From NCBI GenBank assembly GCA_028718865.1, contig JAQUKX010000008.1, positions 1 to 32,869 on the forward strand: a DNA stretch of 32,869 nt. The letters are read 5' to 3'. Made by a program: the position numbers and the translations under genes. Below are positions 1 through 10,495 of this stretch, one piece after another. How positions within the stretch are numbered: the stretch's first letter is position 1; each line of letters begins with the position of its first letter. Below the pieces are notes generated by a model that worked only from the letters and a program-made list of their open reading frames with translations, searched no databases and was not told the DNA's origin. This DNA is from Patescibacteria group bacterium. Lineage in GTDB: Bacteria; Patescibacteriota; Patescibacteriia; UBA1558; GWA2-36-10.

Positions 1-886
1 ATCTTTGCAAAATATTTTTTTTGCCGATAAACATAAAGGAAAAAAGAATAACAGTAATAGCCATCAAAAAATGAATATCAAAATTCATCAATGGCGAAAA
101 GTCTAAAGGCCTAATAAAAGAGCTCACTCCCAGTATCCAAAATATATTAAAAATATTAGAACCCACAACATTACCAATGGCAATGTCGGAATTTTTTTTG
201 TAAGCTGCTACTGCACTGGCGGCCAACTCAGGCAAAGAAGTACCAATGGCTACTATAGTAAGTCCAATCAAAGCTTCGCTCATACCAAACTGAGTAGCCA
301 TGGCTATTGCTCCTTTGACTATCCAATCACCACCCAGAGCCAAGCCAGCTATGCCCCCTAAAACCATCAAAACAGATATGCTAGTTTTTCTCTCTTGGAT
401 TTTTTCTCCTGTACCCTGAGATTTGGCAATGCCAAAACTATAATACAAAAATATAATAAAAAAAGACACTAGTATTGCTCCATCTATACGGCTGATAATA
501 TTAAAATTAGCCTGATCAATCAAACGGTCATTGACCATCAACCACAAAACTATTACCGCCAGTAAATTAAAAGGTATTTCTTTAAAAACTGTTCCCTTTT
601 TAACGGTCAAAGGAAAAATCACTGCTGCTACGCCTAAAATAAGCAAAGTATTGGAAATATTAGAGCCCACTATATTGGCTATGGCCAGATCGCTACTGCC
701 TTTGAAAGAAGCAAAAACATTGACTATCAATTCCGGCGCTGAAGTGCCAAAAGAAACTACTGTCAAAGCAATCACCAAATCAGAAACTTTGAGTTTTTTG
801 GCCACTGAAGAAGCGCCATCTACCAACCAATCTGCTCCCTTGATCAAAAGAAAAAAACCAGCCACAAACAGGAAATAAACCAGCAT
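1..886 (-). CDS. Calcium/sodium antiporter (CaCA family, YrbG/CaxA-like), 3' end cut by window edge
   Basis: Inner-membrane cation exchanger that would swap Na+ or H+ for Ca2+. About 295 residues are visible from ATG at 886, and the C-terminus runs off the left edge. Both alpha repeats of the family are readable: the first has GTSAPEL (about residues 47-53) followed by GSNISN (74-79), the second has GTSLPEL followed by GSNIFN. These acidic and Asn residues bind the cation in known exchangers. Hydrophobic segments fill the rest, with a short polar loop (KSQGTGEKIQERK) between the halves. No SD is obvious before the ATG; the leader is AT-rich. It lies downstream of the ATPase operon on the same strand but is separated from it by a terminator, so it is probably its own unit. 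Family is clear; ion specificity is not. Confidence 0.9.
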   Translation of the reverse strand, partial: MLVYFLFVAGFFLLIKGADWLVDGASSVAKKLKVSDLVIALTVVSFGTSAPELIVNVFASFKGSSDLAIANIVGSNISNTLLILGVAAVIFPLTVKKGTVFKEIPFNLLAVIVLWLMVNDRLIDQANFNIISRIDGAILVSFFIIFLYYSFGIAKSQGTGEKIQERKTSISVLMVLGGIAGLALGGDWIVKGAIAMATQFGMSEALIGLTIVAIGTSLPELAASAVAAYKKNSDIAIGNVVGSNIFNIFWILGVSSFIRPLDFSPLMNFDIHFLMAITVILFSFMFIGKKNILQR

Positions 887-949
887 AAATTAAATTAATA
901 ATCTTCCGTTTAATATTTAAACTATATATATTTTAACACAAATAAAAAT

Positions 950-977
950 AATATAAAACGCCCCGAAGCGGGGTGTT
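950..977 (-). terminator. Rho-independent terminator of the V-ATPase operon
   Basis: Read on the minus strand, AACACCCCG, loop CTT, CGGGGCGTT form a 9-bp stem (one G-U), followed by a T-rich tail (TTTATATTATTTTT). It sits 26 bases past the stop codon of the last ATPase gene. Confidence 0.85.
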
Positions 978-1002
978 TTAAAAAATAAAATTTTATAAAA
1001 TC

Positions 1003-1617
1003 CTAAACTACATTTTCTTTGATGCGCATCAGGCCGGCCAAAGCGCTTCTTTCCTGCTCATCCAACTTATTGCTAATATTTTTGATGTTTTTTTCCATCT
1101 CAGGAATAAAAATATACTCCAGGGCATTGACCCGCCGGCGAGTTTTTTCTATTTCCGCTGCCAAGAGGCGAGCGGAGTGCTCCATTTGTGACAACTTAAC
1201 AATATCTGCCAAAGAGTCAGAAAAAATCTTCAGTGAATTATCCAGACCCGAGGAGCTAGTAGCCAAAGAATAACAAACAAAATCCCCTTCTTCTTGATAA
1301 GCAAACTGAGGCACCACCACACTCATCACGTTTTTAGTTTTGACCTCAAAATTTATTTTTTTACTGGGCCAAAGCAAAGCAGTTTCCAAAGACTGGGGAC
1401 GCATATCAGCAGCGGCAATAACAAAAGAGCGAAAGCCTTCGGCAATATTTTCTTCCACTTTTTCTCGCTTATCCTTGGCATCACGAATAATCGCCATGAA
1501 TTCTTTCATTAGACCGTCACGCTTTTCCTTGAGTAATTTATGCCCCCGCTTAGCCACCTTGAGTTTGGCTTTGAGCCGAATGAGCTCCATGCGGGTAGGA
1601 TTTATTTTCTGAGCCAT
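1003..1617 (-). CDS. atpD: V-type ATP synthase subunit D (central rotor stalk)
   Basis: Central-shaft subunit that turns inside the A3B3 head and couples it to the membrane ring. The 204-residue length and start (MAQKINPTRMELIRLKAKL) are typical of the D family, followed by a basic stretch (KVAKRGHKLLKEKRDGLMKEF). The N- and C-terminal thirds are predicted long helices that would form the antiparallel coiled coil. It is the last gene of the nine-gene operon, 27 bases after subunit B, and is followed by a terminator. The ATG has no clear SD; a purine stretch (GAGAAG) lies about 17 bases upstream. The symbol follows archaeal/bacterial V-ATPase usage (ntpD in Enterococcus hirae). Confidence 0.93.
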   Translation of the reverse strand: MAQKINPTRMELIRLKAKLKVAKRGHKLLKEKRDGLMKEFMAIIRDAKDKREKVEENIAEGFRSFVIAAADMRPQSLETALLWPSKKINFEVKTKNVMSVVVPQFAYQEEGDFVCYSLATSSSGLDNSLKIFSDSLADIVKLSQMEHSARLLAAEIEKTRRRVNALEYIFIPEMEKNIKNISNKLDEQERSALAGLMRIKENVV

Positions 1618-1644
1618 AGATAATAAAAATTAAACTTCTCTGCC

Positions 1645-3075
1645 TTAGCTTGCTTTGGCTGTTTCTTTATTCTCTTCTTTTTTCGGAAGATATTTGGCAA
1701 TATGCTCCTCTTTTACTCTCTTGAGCTCGGTTTTGGGCAAAATAGTAAACAATTCCCAGCCCAGATTCAAAGTAGTGATAATATCTCTATCCTCATATTC
1801 ACCTTGGCGGATAAATCTGTCTTCAAAAGCATTGGCGAATTTGACGTACTGTTTATCAATATCTGACAAGGCTGCCTCGCCCAAAATAACTGCCAATTCT
1901 TTGGCTTCTTTACCGCGGGCATAGGCAGCATAAAGCTGGTTGAAAACACCAGAGTGATCTTCACGAGTCTTGCCGTCGCCTATTCCCTTGGACATCAAAC
2001 GGGACAGACAAGGCAAAACATCCACTGGCGGCATAATGCCTTGGCGATAAAGAGAGCGAGAAAGCATGATTTGTCCTTCGGTGATATAGCCGGTCAAGTC
2101 TGGAATCGGATGAGTCTTGTCGTCTTCAGGCATGGTCAAAATAGGAATCTGAGTAATAGAGCCCTTGCGTCCGCGAATACGGCCAGCTCTTTCATATAAA
2201 GTGGCTAGGTCGGTGTAGAGATAGCCTGGATAGCCACGACGTCCTGGCACTTCTTTTCGGGCAGCGGCAATTTCACGCAGAGCTTCGCAATAGTTGGTTA
2301 AGTCAGTCAAAATAACCAAAACATGCATGTCTTTTTCAAAAGCCAAATATTCGGCTGTGGTCAGAGCCAAACGAGGCAAGGTAATGCGCTCTACTACTGG
2401 ATCGTCAGCCAGATTCATAAATAGAACCGCTCTTTCAATTGCTCCGGTTTGATGAAATTCATTAATGAAATACTGGGCTTCCTCAAAAGTACTACCCATG
2501 GCACCAAAGACCACGGCAAATTGAGATTTATCAGTTTCAATTTTCCCCTGGGGGCTGACTTTGACTACTTTGGCCTGACGAGCGATTTGAGCAGCAATAT
2601 TGTTGTGCGGCAAACCAGCACCAGAAAAAATCGGCAACTTCTGGCCACGCACCAAAGTATTTAAGCCGTCAATAGTGGAAATACCCGTTTGAATAAAGTC
2701 ATTGGGAAAATCGCGGGAAAACGGATTGATAGGATAGCCATTGATATTGAGTTTTTTCTCGGGAATAATCTGGCTTCCCTTATCTTTGGGATTGCCGGCG
2801 CCGTCAAAAACTCGTCCTAACATATCGGTAGAAACTGGTAATTCCATCACCCGACCCAAAAATCTGGCTCGGCTATCTTTCAAGCTGATGCCGCGGGTGT
2901 CTTCAAACATCTGCACCACGGCCTTATCCTGACTCACTTCCAAAACGCGGCCGCGCCTGACGCTCTCATCAGGCAAAACCACATCCACCAGCTCCTCGTA
3001 TTTGACGCCTTCTACGCCCTCTACTATCAACAAAGGACCGGCTACGCCTTTGATTGTTTTGTACTCTTTTTGCAT
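1645..3075 (-). CDS. atpB: V-type ATP synthase subunit B (non-catalytic head subunit)
   Basis: Regulatory head subunit that alternates with A in the A3B3 hexamer. At 476 residues it has the family length. Around residues 151-159 the usual P-loop is replaced by SGAGLPHNN, the hallmark of B subunits that bind but do not hydrolyse nucleotide. The beta-barrel N-domain ([19 protein letters not shown]) and the conserved [14 protein letters not shown] and [18 protein letters not shown] segments are present. It lies 24 bases after subunit A. No SD is seen. The C-terminus ends in a Lys/Glu-rich tail ([16 protein letters not shown]). Confidence 0.96.
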   Translation of the reverse strand: MQKEYKTIKGVAGPLLIVEGVEGVKYEELVDVVLPDESVRRGRVLEVSQDKAVVQMFEDTRGISLKDSRARFLGRVMELPVSTDMLGRVFDGAGNPKDKGSQIIPEKKLNINGYPINPFSRDFPNDFIQTGISTIDGLNTLVRGQKLPIFSGAGLPHNNIAAQIARQAKVVKVSPQGKIETDKSQFAVVFGAMGSTFEEAQYFINEFHQTGAIERAVLFMNLADDPVVERITLPRLALTTAEYLAFEKDMHVLVILTDLTNYCEALREIAAARKEVPGRRGYPGYLYTDLATLYERAGRIRGRKGSITQIPILTMPEDDKTHPIPDLTGYITEGQIMLSRSLYRQGIMPPVDVLPCLSRLMSKGIGDGKTREDHSGVFNQLYAAYARGKEAKELAVILGEAALSDIDKQYVKFANAFEDRFIRQGEYEDRDIITTLNLGWELFTILPKTELKRVKEEHIAKYLPKKEENKETAKAS

Positions 3076-3099
3076 AGCTGTATTTTAATCCATTATTAA

Positions 3100-4845
3100 T
3101 TATTTCAAAGCCGCCAAAGATTCTTTGATCTCCTGGCCCAAATTTTCAATCTCTTTTATTTTTTCTTCCACGATCATTTTGGCACGGCTCATTTTTTCTT
3201 TGACCGGCAAAGAGATTATCTGCGCTAACTTGACTTCTCTTTCCAAAGCCGCCATGGCCTCTCGGTGAAAAATCAAAATATTTCTCAAAAGCAAATATTG
3301 CTTGGGCAAAGAAGTATAAGTATCTATGTCGTCAAAAGCAAATTGCATCAAAAAGTCTTCGCGCAAAGAACGAGCTGTGTCCAAAACTAACTGCTCTTTG
3401 GCTGAGAGAGCATCCAGACCTACCAAACGGACGATTTCTTCTAGCTCTGACTCCTGTTGTAATACCGTCAGAGCCTCGGTGCGCAGCTTGCTAAAATCAG
3501 GCGCCACTTCTTGGCGGAAATAGGCTCCTAAATCCTCGGCATAAAGAGAGTAACTGGTCAGCCAGTTGATAGCGGGGAAATGTCGGCGATAAGCTAGATT
3601 GGCTTCTAAAGACCAAAATACTTTGGTAACCCGCAGAGTGTTTTGGGTGACCGGCTCAGACAAGTCTCCTCCTGGAGGAGACACTGCTCCGACAACTGTC
3701 AGAGAACCTTGGCGTCCTCCGCTTCCCAAAGTTTTGACTATACCAGCACGCTCATAAAAAGCAGCTGTGCGAGAACCTAAGTATGCCGGATAACCTTCTT
3801 CACCAGGCATTTCCTCCAAACGACCGGAAATTTCTCTAAGCGCTTCGGCCCAACGGCTGGTAGAGTCAGCCATCAAAGCCACATCATAGCCCATATCACG
3901 GAAATATTCAGCAATGGTAATACCAGTATAAACCGAAGCTTCTCGAGCTGCTACTGGCATATTGGAAGTATTGGCAATCAGCACGGTTCTTTCCATCAAA
4001 GATTTACCGGTTTTAGGATCTTTGAGTTCTGGGAATTCCTGCAAAACATCCGTCATCTCATTGCCCCGTTCTCCGCAACCGATAAAAATGATAATGTCAG
4101 CATCGGCCCATTTGGCCAATTGGTGCTGAGTAACAGTTTTGCCCGCGCCAAAAGGTCCGGGAATACAGCCGGCGCCGCCTTTGGCAATAGGGAAAAAAGT
4201 ATCCACAATACGCTGACCAGTGATCATGGGTTTGTCCGGATTGAGTTTTTCCACTACTGGCCGCGGGTCGCGAATAGGCCATTTCTGCATCATGGTGATT
4301 TCATGGCTATCCACTTTGGCGACTGTCTCGCTCACTTTAAATTTGCCTTTTTTGATATCAGCCACTGTGCCTTCCTTGATATGCGGCGGCACCATAATCT
4401 TATGTTTGATCAAGCTGGTTTCCTGCACTTCTCCCAAGATATCACCAGCTACTACTTTATCACCTGTCTTTACTTTGGGCTCAAAATCCCAAAGCTTATC
4501 CTGATCCAAAGCATCAGCTTCAATACCGCGAGAAATAAAAGCGCCGGATTTTTCTTCCAAAGTCTTAAGCGGCCGTTGAATACCATCATAAAAAGATTCC
4601 AACATGCCCGGCCCCAAAGCTACTGCTAAAGGCAAGCCAGTACGCTCCACTGGTTCACCCGGACCAATGCCAGAAGTATCTTCATAAACCTGAATATAGG
4701 CCAAGTCTTTGTCCAGACGGATGATTTCTTCCACTAGGCGCTCTGTAGAGACTCTGACTACTTCATACATTTTGGCTCCAGCCATGCCCGAGGCGACCAC
4801 CAGCGGTCCGGCAACCTTGATTATTTTTCCTTGTTTGTCTGACAT
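3100..4845 (-). CDS. atpA: V-type ATP synthase subunit A (catalytic)
   Basis: Catalytic head subunit that hydrolyses or makes ATP. The 581-residue protein has the P-loop GPFGAGKT at residues 230-237, the GERGNE segment holding the catalytic glutamate at 258-263, and the A-type insertion between the barrel and the nucleotide domain (about 110-190) that separates V/A-type A subunits from F-type beta. [19 protein letters not shown] is intact. It follows subunit F by 21 bases. The start context AAAATTATG has no SD; the same AT-rich context recurs at several other starts in this window. Confidence 0.97.
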   Translation of the reverse strand: MSDKQGKIIKVAGPLVVASGMAGAKMYEVVRVSTERLVEEIIRLDKDLAYIQVYEDTSGIGPGEPVERTGLPLAVALGPGMLESFYDGIQRPLKTLEEKSGAFISRGIEADALDQDKLWDFEPKVKTGDKVVAGDILGEVQETSLIKHKIMVPPHIKEGTVADIKKGKFKVSETVAKVDSHEITMMQKWPIRDPRPVVEKLNPDKPMITGQRIVDTFFPIAKGGAGCIPGPFGAGKTVTQHQLAKWADADIIIFIGCGERGNEMTDVLQEFPELKDPKTGKSLMERTVLIANTSNMPVAAREASVYTGITIAEYFRDMGYDVALMADSTSRWAEALREISGRLEEMPGEEGYPAYLGSRTAAFYERAGIVKTLGSGGRQGSLTVVGAVSPPGGDLSEPVTQNTLRVTKVFWSLEANLAYRRHFPAINWLTSYSLYAEDLGAYFRQEVAPDFSKLRTEALTVLQQESELEEIVRLVGLDALSAKEQLVLDTARSLREDFLMQFAFDDIDTYTSLPKQYLLLRNILIFHREAMAALEREVKLAQIISLPVKEKMSRAKMIVEEKIKEIENLGQEIKESLAALK

Positions 4846-4866
4846 AATTTTAATAAGCTAATGCTC

Positions 4867-5187
4867 TTAATTTTTAAACAAAATGTCGCTGCCTACGGCC
4901 TTCTCCACTATTTTTCTCAACTCCTGATAGCCCAAGCCCTGCGATCCCAATTGCGATGGAAGAACAGTCACTGCCGGCAAAGGCTGCTGTTTTAGCTCAT
5001 TTAACTCCTCTTCCAAGGCAACTGCCCAATCTTCGCTTATAAGTAAAATAGCATAATTGCCGGCGCTTATTTTTTTCAAAATCTCGCGACCACTATCGAC
5101 TGAAGACAAAGGAAAAGTCTCAAGCCCTAGAGCTTTGAAACCCAAAATGGCTTGCGGTGATCCAGCAATAGCTATTTTATAATCCAT
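4867..5187 (-). CDS. atpF: V-type ATP synthase subunit F
   Basis: Small central-stalk subunit (NtpG in E. hirae) that sits on the D shaft. At 106 residues it shows the Rossmann-like F-subunit pattern: an opening strand (DYKIAIAGSPQAILGFKALGLE), then YAILLISEDWA near the middle, and a C-terminal helix ending VGSDILFKN. The ATG lies one base beyond the stop codon of subunit C, so translation is likely coupled. Identity rests on length, position between C and A, and the ILLISE core; in isolation it would be less certain. Confidence 0.88.
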   Translation of the reverse strand: MDYKIAIAGSPQAILGFKALGLETFPLSSVDSGREILKKISAGNYAILLISEDWAVALEEELNELKQQPLPAVTVLPSQLGSQGLGYQELRKIVEKAVGSDILFKN

Positions 5188-5188
5188 A

Positions 5189-6208
5189 CTAATAAAGCTC
5201 TCTTAATAATTTTTTCACTTCTCTGGAAGGCAACTGATTAGCCTGACCGGTCATGATCAAACGAGTGTTTCTGATATTGCTACGCTTACCATAATAATAA
5301 GCCAGGATTAACTCCGGTCCCCTGTCAATCAACTTGGCTGTCCGCAGATAATCCAATTCCAAATTCTCCAGATTTCTTTCCAACTGCTCTAGTGAGCGAT
5401 CGCTCAAATACTGATCCAAAACTTTTTGTCCTTTGACTGAAAAATACATCCTGATTTTGGCCAAGGCCTCATCCAAAGGCAAATTGACCACTGAGGTAAA
5501 AAATTCCAAAGACAAAGAACCAGCCTCATCAGGTCTTTCATTATATAGAATCTCCGAAATTATATACTCTTTGGACAAAGCCATTAGCTTGCCCCTGATA
5601 AAAGTCTTGAGATTGGCAATATCCAGCTGCAAACGGACAAAATCTTCTATAAAAGGACTGGCCAACACTTTGGCTTGATCGCTATATTCCTTGAAATACT
5701 TGCGGTCAAACCAACGCTCTAACAAAGCCGGTGTTGCTCCCTTGCTCTCATCCTCTACTCTCTTGCGGACATAATCAATGGCTCGCTGACAATAAGGCAA
5801 AATACTCACTTTTTCTCCGGCAATTGCTCGCTTGAGCTTGGCCGGATCTTCATTGCCCATAGCCGAAAGATGCTCGTCAATGTTTTTGCCGTTTAAAGCT
5901 TCTTTATAAAGCAGCTTCATATTGCGGAAATCGTTGCGCATAAAAATAAACTTGACGATTTCCTCATCCGGAGCCATTTCTCTGATACGGGCAAAAACCT
6001 GCTTGAGATCTTCATCTAAAGCCAAAAGAAACTGCTCTGGCTTGAGATCCTGGACATTATCAAAATAGTCAGTGTCATGAAAAACCTTGAAAGCCGACGC
6101 CAAATCAGGCGCATCCACCATGCGCTCTATATCATTGTAGCTTAGGGAGCGGCTTTCTAGGCTGCGCACCACGCCACTAGCGTATAAATAATCGTCTCGG
6201 CTGCTCAT
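5189..6208 (-). CDS. atpC: V-type ATP synthase subunit C (d/AC39-like)
   Basis: Funnel-shaped adaptor between the rotating shaft (D/F) and the proteolipid ring. The 339-residue, helix-rich sequence has the family features: an N-terminal YLYASGVVRSLESRSLSYND segment, internal NDFRNMKLLYKEAL, the repeat-like LQLDIANLKTFIRGKLM, and the C-terminal RSNIRNTRLIMTGQ. It sits between E and F as in the E. hirae ntp operon. The start is the ATG at 6208, 20 bases after the E stop codon, with only a weak purine stretch (AAGTAAGA) upstream. Confidence 0.93.
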   Translation of the reverse strand: MSSRDDYLYASGVVRSLESRSLSYNDIERMVDAPDLASAFKVFHDTDYFDNVQDLKPEQFLLALDEDLKQVFARIREMAPDEEIVKFIFMRNDFRNMKLLYKEALNGKNIDEHLSAMGNEDPAKLKRAIAGEKVSILPYCQRAIDYVRKRVEDESKGATPALLERWFDRKYFKEYSDQAKVLASPFIEDFVRLQLDIANLKTFIRGKLMALSKEYIISEILYNERPDEAGSLSLEFFTSVVNLPLDEALAKIRMYFSVKGQKVLDQYLSDRSLEQLERNLENLELDYLRTAKLIDRGPELILAYYYGKRSNIRNTRLIMTGQANQLPSREVKKLLRELY

Positions 6209-6228
6209 TATTTTATCTTACTTAAAAA

Positions 6229-6798
6229 CTACTGACCGACAAAAAGCTCGTGACCGATTTCTGTCTCTGTCCGGCTTTTTATTTCGTCTATTATCTTGGC
6301 AAAAGTCATATCAATATCGACATCTTCGCCTTGCCAAACAAAGCCCGCGCCCAATTCCGATTGAGACGCAGCCACTGACAAAGCCAGCCCGGATTTTTTC
6401 ACTGCTTTTTCCAGTAAGCTGATTTGACTTTTATCAGTCAAAAGCTGGCCTTTTTGCTTGGGCAGTTCTTTGAACATTTTCAGCAAAAACTCCTCCTGCT
6501 CCACTGGCGACAGTTGGGACAATTTGCTCAAGGCTCGGCTATACACAGCTGACAAAATCTCCCGCTTTTTTCTCAAAAGTTCCTGCTGGTGCCGTGACTT
6601 TTGAGCAAATAAATCCATATCCAAGCGCCGGCCAGAAGCCTGACGAACAGACGCCAGAATCCTTTCTTTTTCTGCCTGGATTTTTTTGGCAAAATCATTT
6701 TCCAGCTCCTTGATAGTCGCAGCAGTCTCCTGATTGATTTTTTCCAATTCTGTCTGATGCTCCTGTTCCAAGGTCTTGATTATTTCTTGCAAGGCCAT
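6229..6798 (-). CDS. atpE: V-type ATP synthase subunit E (peripheral stalk)
   Basis: Peripheral-stalk subunit that with the G/H-type partner forms the stator coiled coil. The N-terminal two thirds is a long charged helix (heptad-like EIIKTLEQEHQTELEKINQE onward). The C-terminal third is the globular head-binding part (ELGAGFVWQGEDVDIDMTFA). I chose ATG 6798 (189 residues); a TTG four codons upstream (6810) would add MPKT but has no better ribosome site. It follows subunit K by 22 bases. Sequence is poorly conserved, as usual for E, so the call rests on architecture and position. Confidence 0.87.
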   Translation of the reverse strand: MALQEIIKTLEQEHQTELEKINQETAATIKELENDFAKKIQAEKERILASVRQASGRRLDMDLFAQKSRHQQELLRKKREILSAVYSRALSKLSQLSPVEQEEFLLKMFKELPKQKGQLLTDKSQISLLEKAVKKSGLALSVAASQSELGAGFVWQGEDVDIDMTFAKIIDEIKSRTETEIGHELFVGQ

Positions 6799-6820
6799 AG
6801 TTTTTGGCAAAAATTAATAA

Positions 6821-7309
<489 letters not shown>

Positions 7310-7351
7310 TTATCTTAGCTTTTAAAAAGCTTTTATGTTAATAAAATTAAA

Positions 7352-9337
7352 TTAACTTTCTTTATAAATATCAATATACTTGGCGGTTTTCACCAGCGGT
7401 TTGAATTTTTCTCCGCCGCCTTCCATAAACTTGGGAAAAAATTCCACATACTGCAAACGGCCAGAGTGAATAAATGACCCCAGAGCGTTTATCGCCAAAT
7501 TGAATAAGTGTCCGCCCAAAAGAATCGAAATCGCTACTGGCCAGCCGATAAAACCAGCCATGTCTTTGAACAAAAAAGCCACAATATTGACCACCATGGC
7601 AATGATGCCTGTCGACAAGCCCAAAGCCAAAAGACGCGAATAAGACATAATGTCGGAAAAATAACCAACCAAGCCGTATAAACTAAGCACACCCATTGGA
7701 ATTTTGAGAAAAATATTTTTACTACGACGGCCTTGAGTCAAAACCAAAAGAGCTGTGGCGGCATAAATCCAATATTTACCCAAAGAAGCCAAGGCAGCAT
7801 TGGCCAAAGCCTGGCCGCTTATCAGCCAAAAGACAATGCCAAACATCAAAAACAACCAAGCACTGACATCAAACAACTTGCCCCAATCCCGACGTATAAA
7901 CTGATAATAAGCATTGATTATCAAACCGGTAATTATCTGTACTCCGCCCAAAATCAAAGCAAAAACCAGCATGACCAGAGGATTTTTGACTGGATCAATT
8001 ATCTGCAAACCAAGCAAAGTACTCTTAATAAAGTTGTCCGGCAAATCAGCTATCACTATGCCAAAATAGCTGCCAAATAAAACTCCAGCCATAAAAGTAG
8101 ACAAACCGGCATACATCAGCAGTCTGAACATGCCTTGCTTGTGGCGCGGCACTCGCATAAGTTTGATGGCCAAAGCTGCTAGTGCTGTCAGTAGTAGGCC
8201 GTAGCCGGCATCGGACAAACACAAGCCAAAAAATACAATAAAAAACGGCGCTAAATAAGGCGTAGGATCCAACTCCTCTGGTTTGGGAGCGCCATAAATA
8301 GAGGTCACTGATTCAAAAGGCTTGACTACTCCTTTATTATTCAAAAGCACAGGCGGCTCTTCATCCTCGGCTATAGTCAATTCATCTATATGTATTTTAT
8401 CGCTCTGCTTGGCCAAAAGCGCCTGCAGATCAGCCAAACTAGATTTGTCAATCCAAGCTTTGAGATAAAAAGTGGCCAGACTCTCATCAGCTTGCACTCG
8501 AGCCGATTGCTTATCCTTTTGCCAAAGCAAATAATCATGAATAATTTTTAGATTTTTTTCATGAGAGCAGAGATCTTTGATTTGTTTATTTATCCCTTCT
8601 GTTTCTTGGCTTAGTTGATTCAGCTTTTCCTGCCTCTGCTTTATCAGCTCAGCCGGCGAAGCACTGTAATCCGGCAAGACTATTTCCTTGAACTGCCAAG
8701 CTTCCAAACTATCATTTACTTCCTTTTCTGCTTCCTTGAGATAAGCCAAGCTAAGATACAAAAATTGAGAAGAAGACGATACCACTGATAAAGCCGCTGG
8801 CAAATTTCCGGCTATTTTTTCAACAGAAAAATCATCACCGCGGCCAGTGGCAATAGTACCCAATTTAAATTGTAATCTGTCGCTAATTTGACTGACTTGA
8901 ATTCTACCCAAAGAATGCCAAGGCAAAAGCTCGGCAATTTCTCCTTTTAGTTGATTGATCTGCAAATTTACCAAATTCAAGCGCGCGCCCAAATCTTCTA
9001 TTTGGCCGACAATTTTCAAATAATCAAAATCCGCCAAAAGCTTGTCTATGCCCTTTTGGTCTATATCAATGCCCGGTGCAAACATTTTGCTTAATTTATC
9101 CCGAAAACTCAATTTGACTTCGGGCTTGTGCTGGGCAATAAAATTGAGAGCGAATTTTACTTGGGCAAATTCATATTCTGCCCGAGATAATTTATCTACT
9201 TCTTCAAAAAATAATCGCGACTGCGAATCTTTGGCAATTATCTGTAAGCTGCCAAAATCATACAAAGCCTCCAGTATTTTTTCCTCGTCCTGTTTAGCAG
9301 CCAGAATGCCGATTTTTGTCATATTCGCTACAGCCAT
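7352..9337 (-). CDS. atpI: V-type ATP synthase subunit I (a-subunit, stator)
   Basis: Membrane stator that provides the ion half-channels facing the K ring. The 661-residue protein has an N-terminal cytosolic arm (about 1-345) with coiled-coil stretches and a C-terminal membrane domain with seven or eight hydrophobic helices beginning at TPYLAPFFIVFFGLCLSDAG. Near residue 566 is SYSRLLALGLSTG; its arginine is the likely counterpart of the essential stator arginine. It follows subunit H by 7 bases and has an AGGA five bases before its ATG. Length and layout match bacterial NtpI. Confidence 0.95.
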   Translation of the reverse strand: MAVANMTKIGILAAKQDEEKILEALYDFGSLQIIAKDSQSRLFFEEVDKLSRAEYEFAQVKFALNFIAQHKPEVKLSFRDKLSKMFAPGIDIDQKGIDKLLADFDYLKIVGQIEDLGARLNLVNLQINQLKGEIAELLPWHSLGRIQVSQISDRLQFKLGTIATGRGDDFSVEKIAGNLPAALSVVSSSSQFLYLSLAYLKEAEKEVNDSLEAWQFKEIVLPDYSASPAELIKQRQEKLNQLSQETEGINKQIKDLCSHEKNLKIIHDYLLWQKDKQSARVQADESLATFYLKAWIDKSSLADLQALLAKQSDKIHIDELTIAEDEEPPVLLNNKGVVKPFESVTSIYGAPKPEELDPTPYLAPFFIVFFGLCLSDAGYGLLLTALAALAIKLMRVPRHKQGMFRLLMYAGLSTFMAGVLFGSYFGIVIADLPDNFIKSTLLGLQIIDPVKNPLVMLVFALILGGVQIITGLIINAYYQFIRRDWGKLFDVSAWLFLMFGIVFWLISGQALANAALASLGKYWIYAATALLVLTQGRRSKNIFLKIPMGVLSLYGLVGYFSDIMSYSRLLALGLSTGIIAMVVNIVAFLFKDMAGFIGWPVAISILLGGHLFNLAINALGSFIHSGRLQYVEFFPKFMEGGGEKFKPLVKTAKYIDIYKES

Positions 9338-9344
9338 ATATGTC

Positions 9345-9656
9345 CTAAGCTAATACTTGTTTGACAATTTTCTGCGCCAGCTTGTCAATCTGGGCAGAAG
9401 AAATATTATCCAACTTAGCCAACTCGGCCTGATGCTTGCTAGCCAAATCAGCTAACGCCTGCTCAAGTTTTTTCTTATCTTGGGCAAAAATACCTTCCTG
9501 TTCCTTTTTCAAGGCCGCCGGCAAATTTTTTAACTCAGTTTCTTTTTCCGCCAAGTAATTGTTGATTTTTTCTTGGGCTTTTTGCTTGGCCTTGGCCAAA
9601 CTTTCCTGCAACTCGGCCTCTTTGGCTTGAATAACTGTCAGTGAATTATTATCCAT
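9345..9656 (-). CDS. V-type ATP synthase peripheral-stalk subunit (H/G/NtpF-like)
   Basis: First gene of the ATPase operon, 103 residues, almost entirely a Lys/Glu/Ala-rich helix (AKAKQKAQEKINNYLAEKE and similar heptads). This is the expected partner of subunit E in the stator coiled coil; the equivalent first gene in E. hirae is ntpF. There is no globular domain or membrane segment. The ATG follows TTATTAAAATT with no SD and lies about 30 bases downstream of the predicted transcription start. The name is by position and composition, since such coiled coils carry little signature. Confidence 0.83.
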   Translation of the reverse strand: MDNNSLTVIQAKEAELQESLAKAKQKAQEKINNYLAEKETELKNLPAALKKEQEGIFAQDKKKLEQALADLASKHQAELAKLDNISSAQIDKLAQKIVKQVLA

Positions 9657-9695
9657 AATTTTAATAAGGGATTTTTAATGATTTCAAAGAGCTCC

Positions 9696-9724
9696 ATTAT
9701 ATAGTAAAAATCAAAAAAAATCAA
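9696..9724 (-). promoter_or_regulatory. Sigma-70-type promoter of the V-ATPase operon
   Basis: On the minus strand: -35 TTGATT (9719-9724), 17-base spacer, perfect -10 TATAAT (9696-9701). Predicted start is near 9689, giving a leader of about 30 bases to the first gene. Confidence 0.8.
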
Positions 9725-9732
9725 TAGGGTTT

Positions 9733-9761
9733 CAAAAAAGGCCTCTTTGCTAAAAAAGGCC
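9733..9761 (-). terminator. Rho-independent terminator of the alkylation repair gene
   Basis: Minus strand: GGCCTTTTT, loop TAGC, AAAGAGGCC form a 9-bp stem with one G-U pair (9740-9761), followed by TTTTTT. It ends the gene at 9786 just upstream of the ATPase promoter. Confidence 0.85.
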
Positions 9762-9785
9762 TAAGATTAGATAAATTGTTATTTT

Positions 9786-10457
9786 TTAAAGACGACTTCT
9801 AACAGCTGGGCTCCTAAGCTCTCTTAAGGCGTCTTTGGCTACCCAAATAGCGCTTTTTAAAGTCTGCTGGGAAATTTTTTCTGCCAGCAATATGGATTTT
9901 TTATTGAGTTTTTTGTTTCTTTTGCCGATTTGCCGCAAAGCCCAATTAACTGCTTTTCTGACAAAATTGCGCTCATCAGCAGCATACTTGATAATCAACG
10001 GGAAAAAAGCCTCAAAGTCCTTGTCCTGGCCGTTTTTTTCCTTAAAAGCCAAAACCGCCATCAGGGCAAAGCCCGCTCGCCTTTCAAATTCTTTTGACCG
10101 CTTGGCCCAAACAGACGCTTTTTTATAAGCCAAAGGCGAAGCATAAAATAAATTAAGACAAACCTGATCGCAAATATCCCAAGAATCAAAATCTTTGCTC
10201 CAGCTATCCATTAGCTGGGAATTTATTTTTTTCTTATCGGCAATAATACTGGCCAAAATTCTAGCCTCATGAATACCGCTGTCCCACAGCTCTAGAGCGA
10301 GCTGATGATCGCTTTTTATTTCTTTGGCTATTTTTCTCACTTCCAACATACTTACTCCCAGCATCTTAGCGCCGGAAATACCAAAACGCTTCATGCCTAG
10401 AAGATTTTTTTTACTGGCTTTACTTTTCAATTTTTTTATAACTACTGCTTTGGTCAT
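9786..10457 (-). CDS. DNA alkylation repair protein (AlkD-like HEAT-repeat glycosylase)
   Basis: Predicted DNA glycosylase of the AlkC/AlkD superfamily, which removes bulky or positively charged alkylated purines without base flipping. The 223-residue all-helical sequence shows HEAT-like repeats. SWDICDQV (W93, D97) and ERNFVRKAVNWALRQIGK (R167, W172) match the Trp/Asp/Arg cluster that lines the DNA cleft of Bacillus AlkD. The N-terminus is basic. It is a single-gene unit with an extended -10 promoter upstream and its own terminator. The start is the ATG at 10457, with no SD. Confidence 0.82.
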   Translation of the reverse strand: MTKAVVIKKLKSKASKKNLLGMKRFGISGAKMLGVSMLEVRKIAKEIKSDHQLALELWDSGIHEARILASIIADKKKINSQLMDSWSKDFDSWDICDQVCLNLFYASPLAYKKASVWAKRSKEFERRAGFALMAVLAFKEKNGQDKDFEAFFPLIIKYAADERNFVRKAVNWALRQIGKRNKKLNKKSILLAEKISQQTLKSAIWVAKDALRELRSPAVRSRL

Positions 10458-10495
10458 TTTATTATTGATAAAATATTAACTCTATTGATACTCTC

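Noticed and set aside
4120-4629. A 169-codon open frame on the plus strand inside atpA
   Set aside because: It lies wholly antisense to the well-conserved catalytic subunit and has no promoter, SD or family features; it is a shadow of biased codon use.
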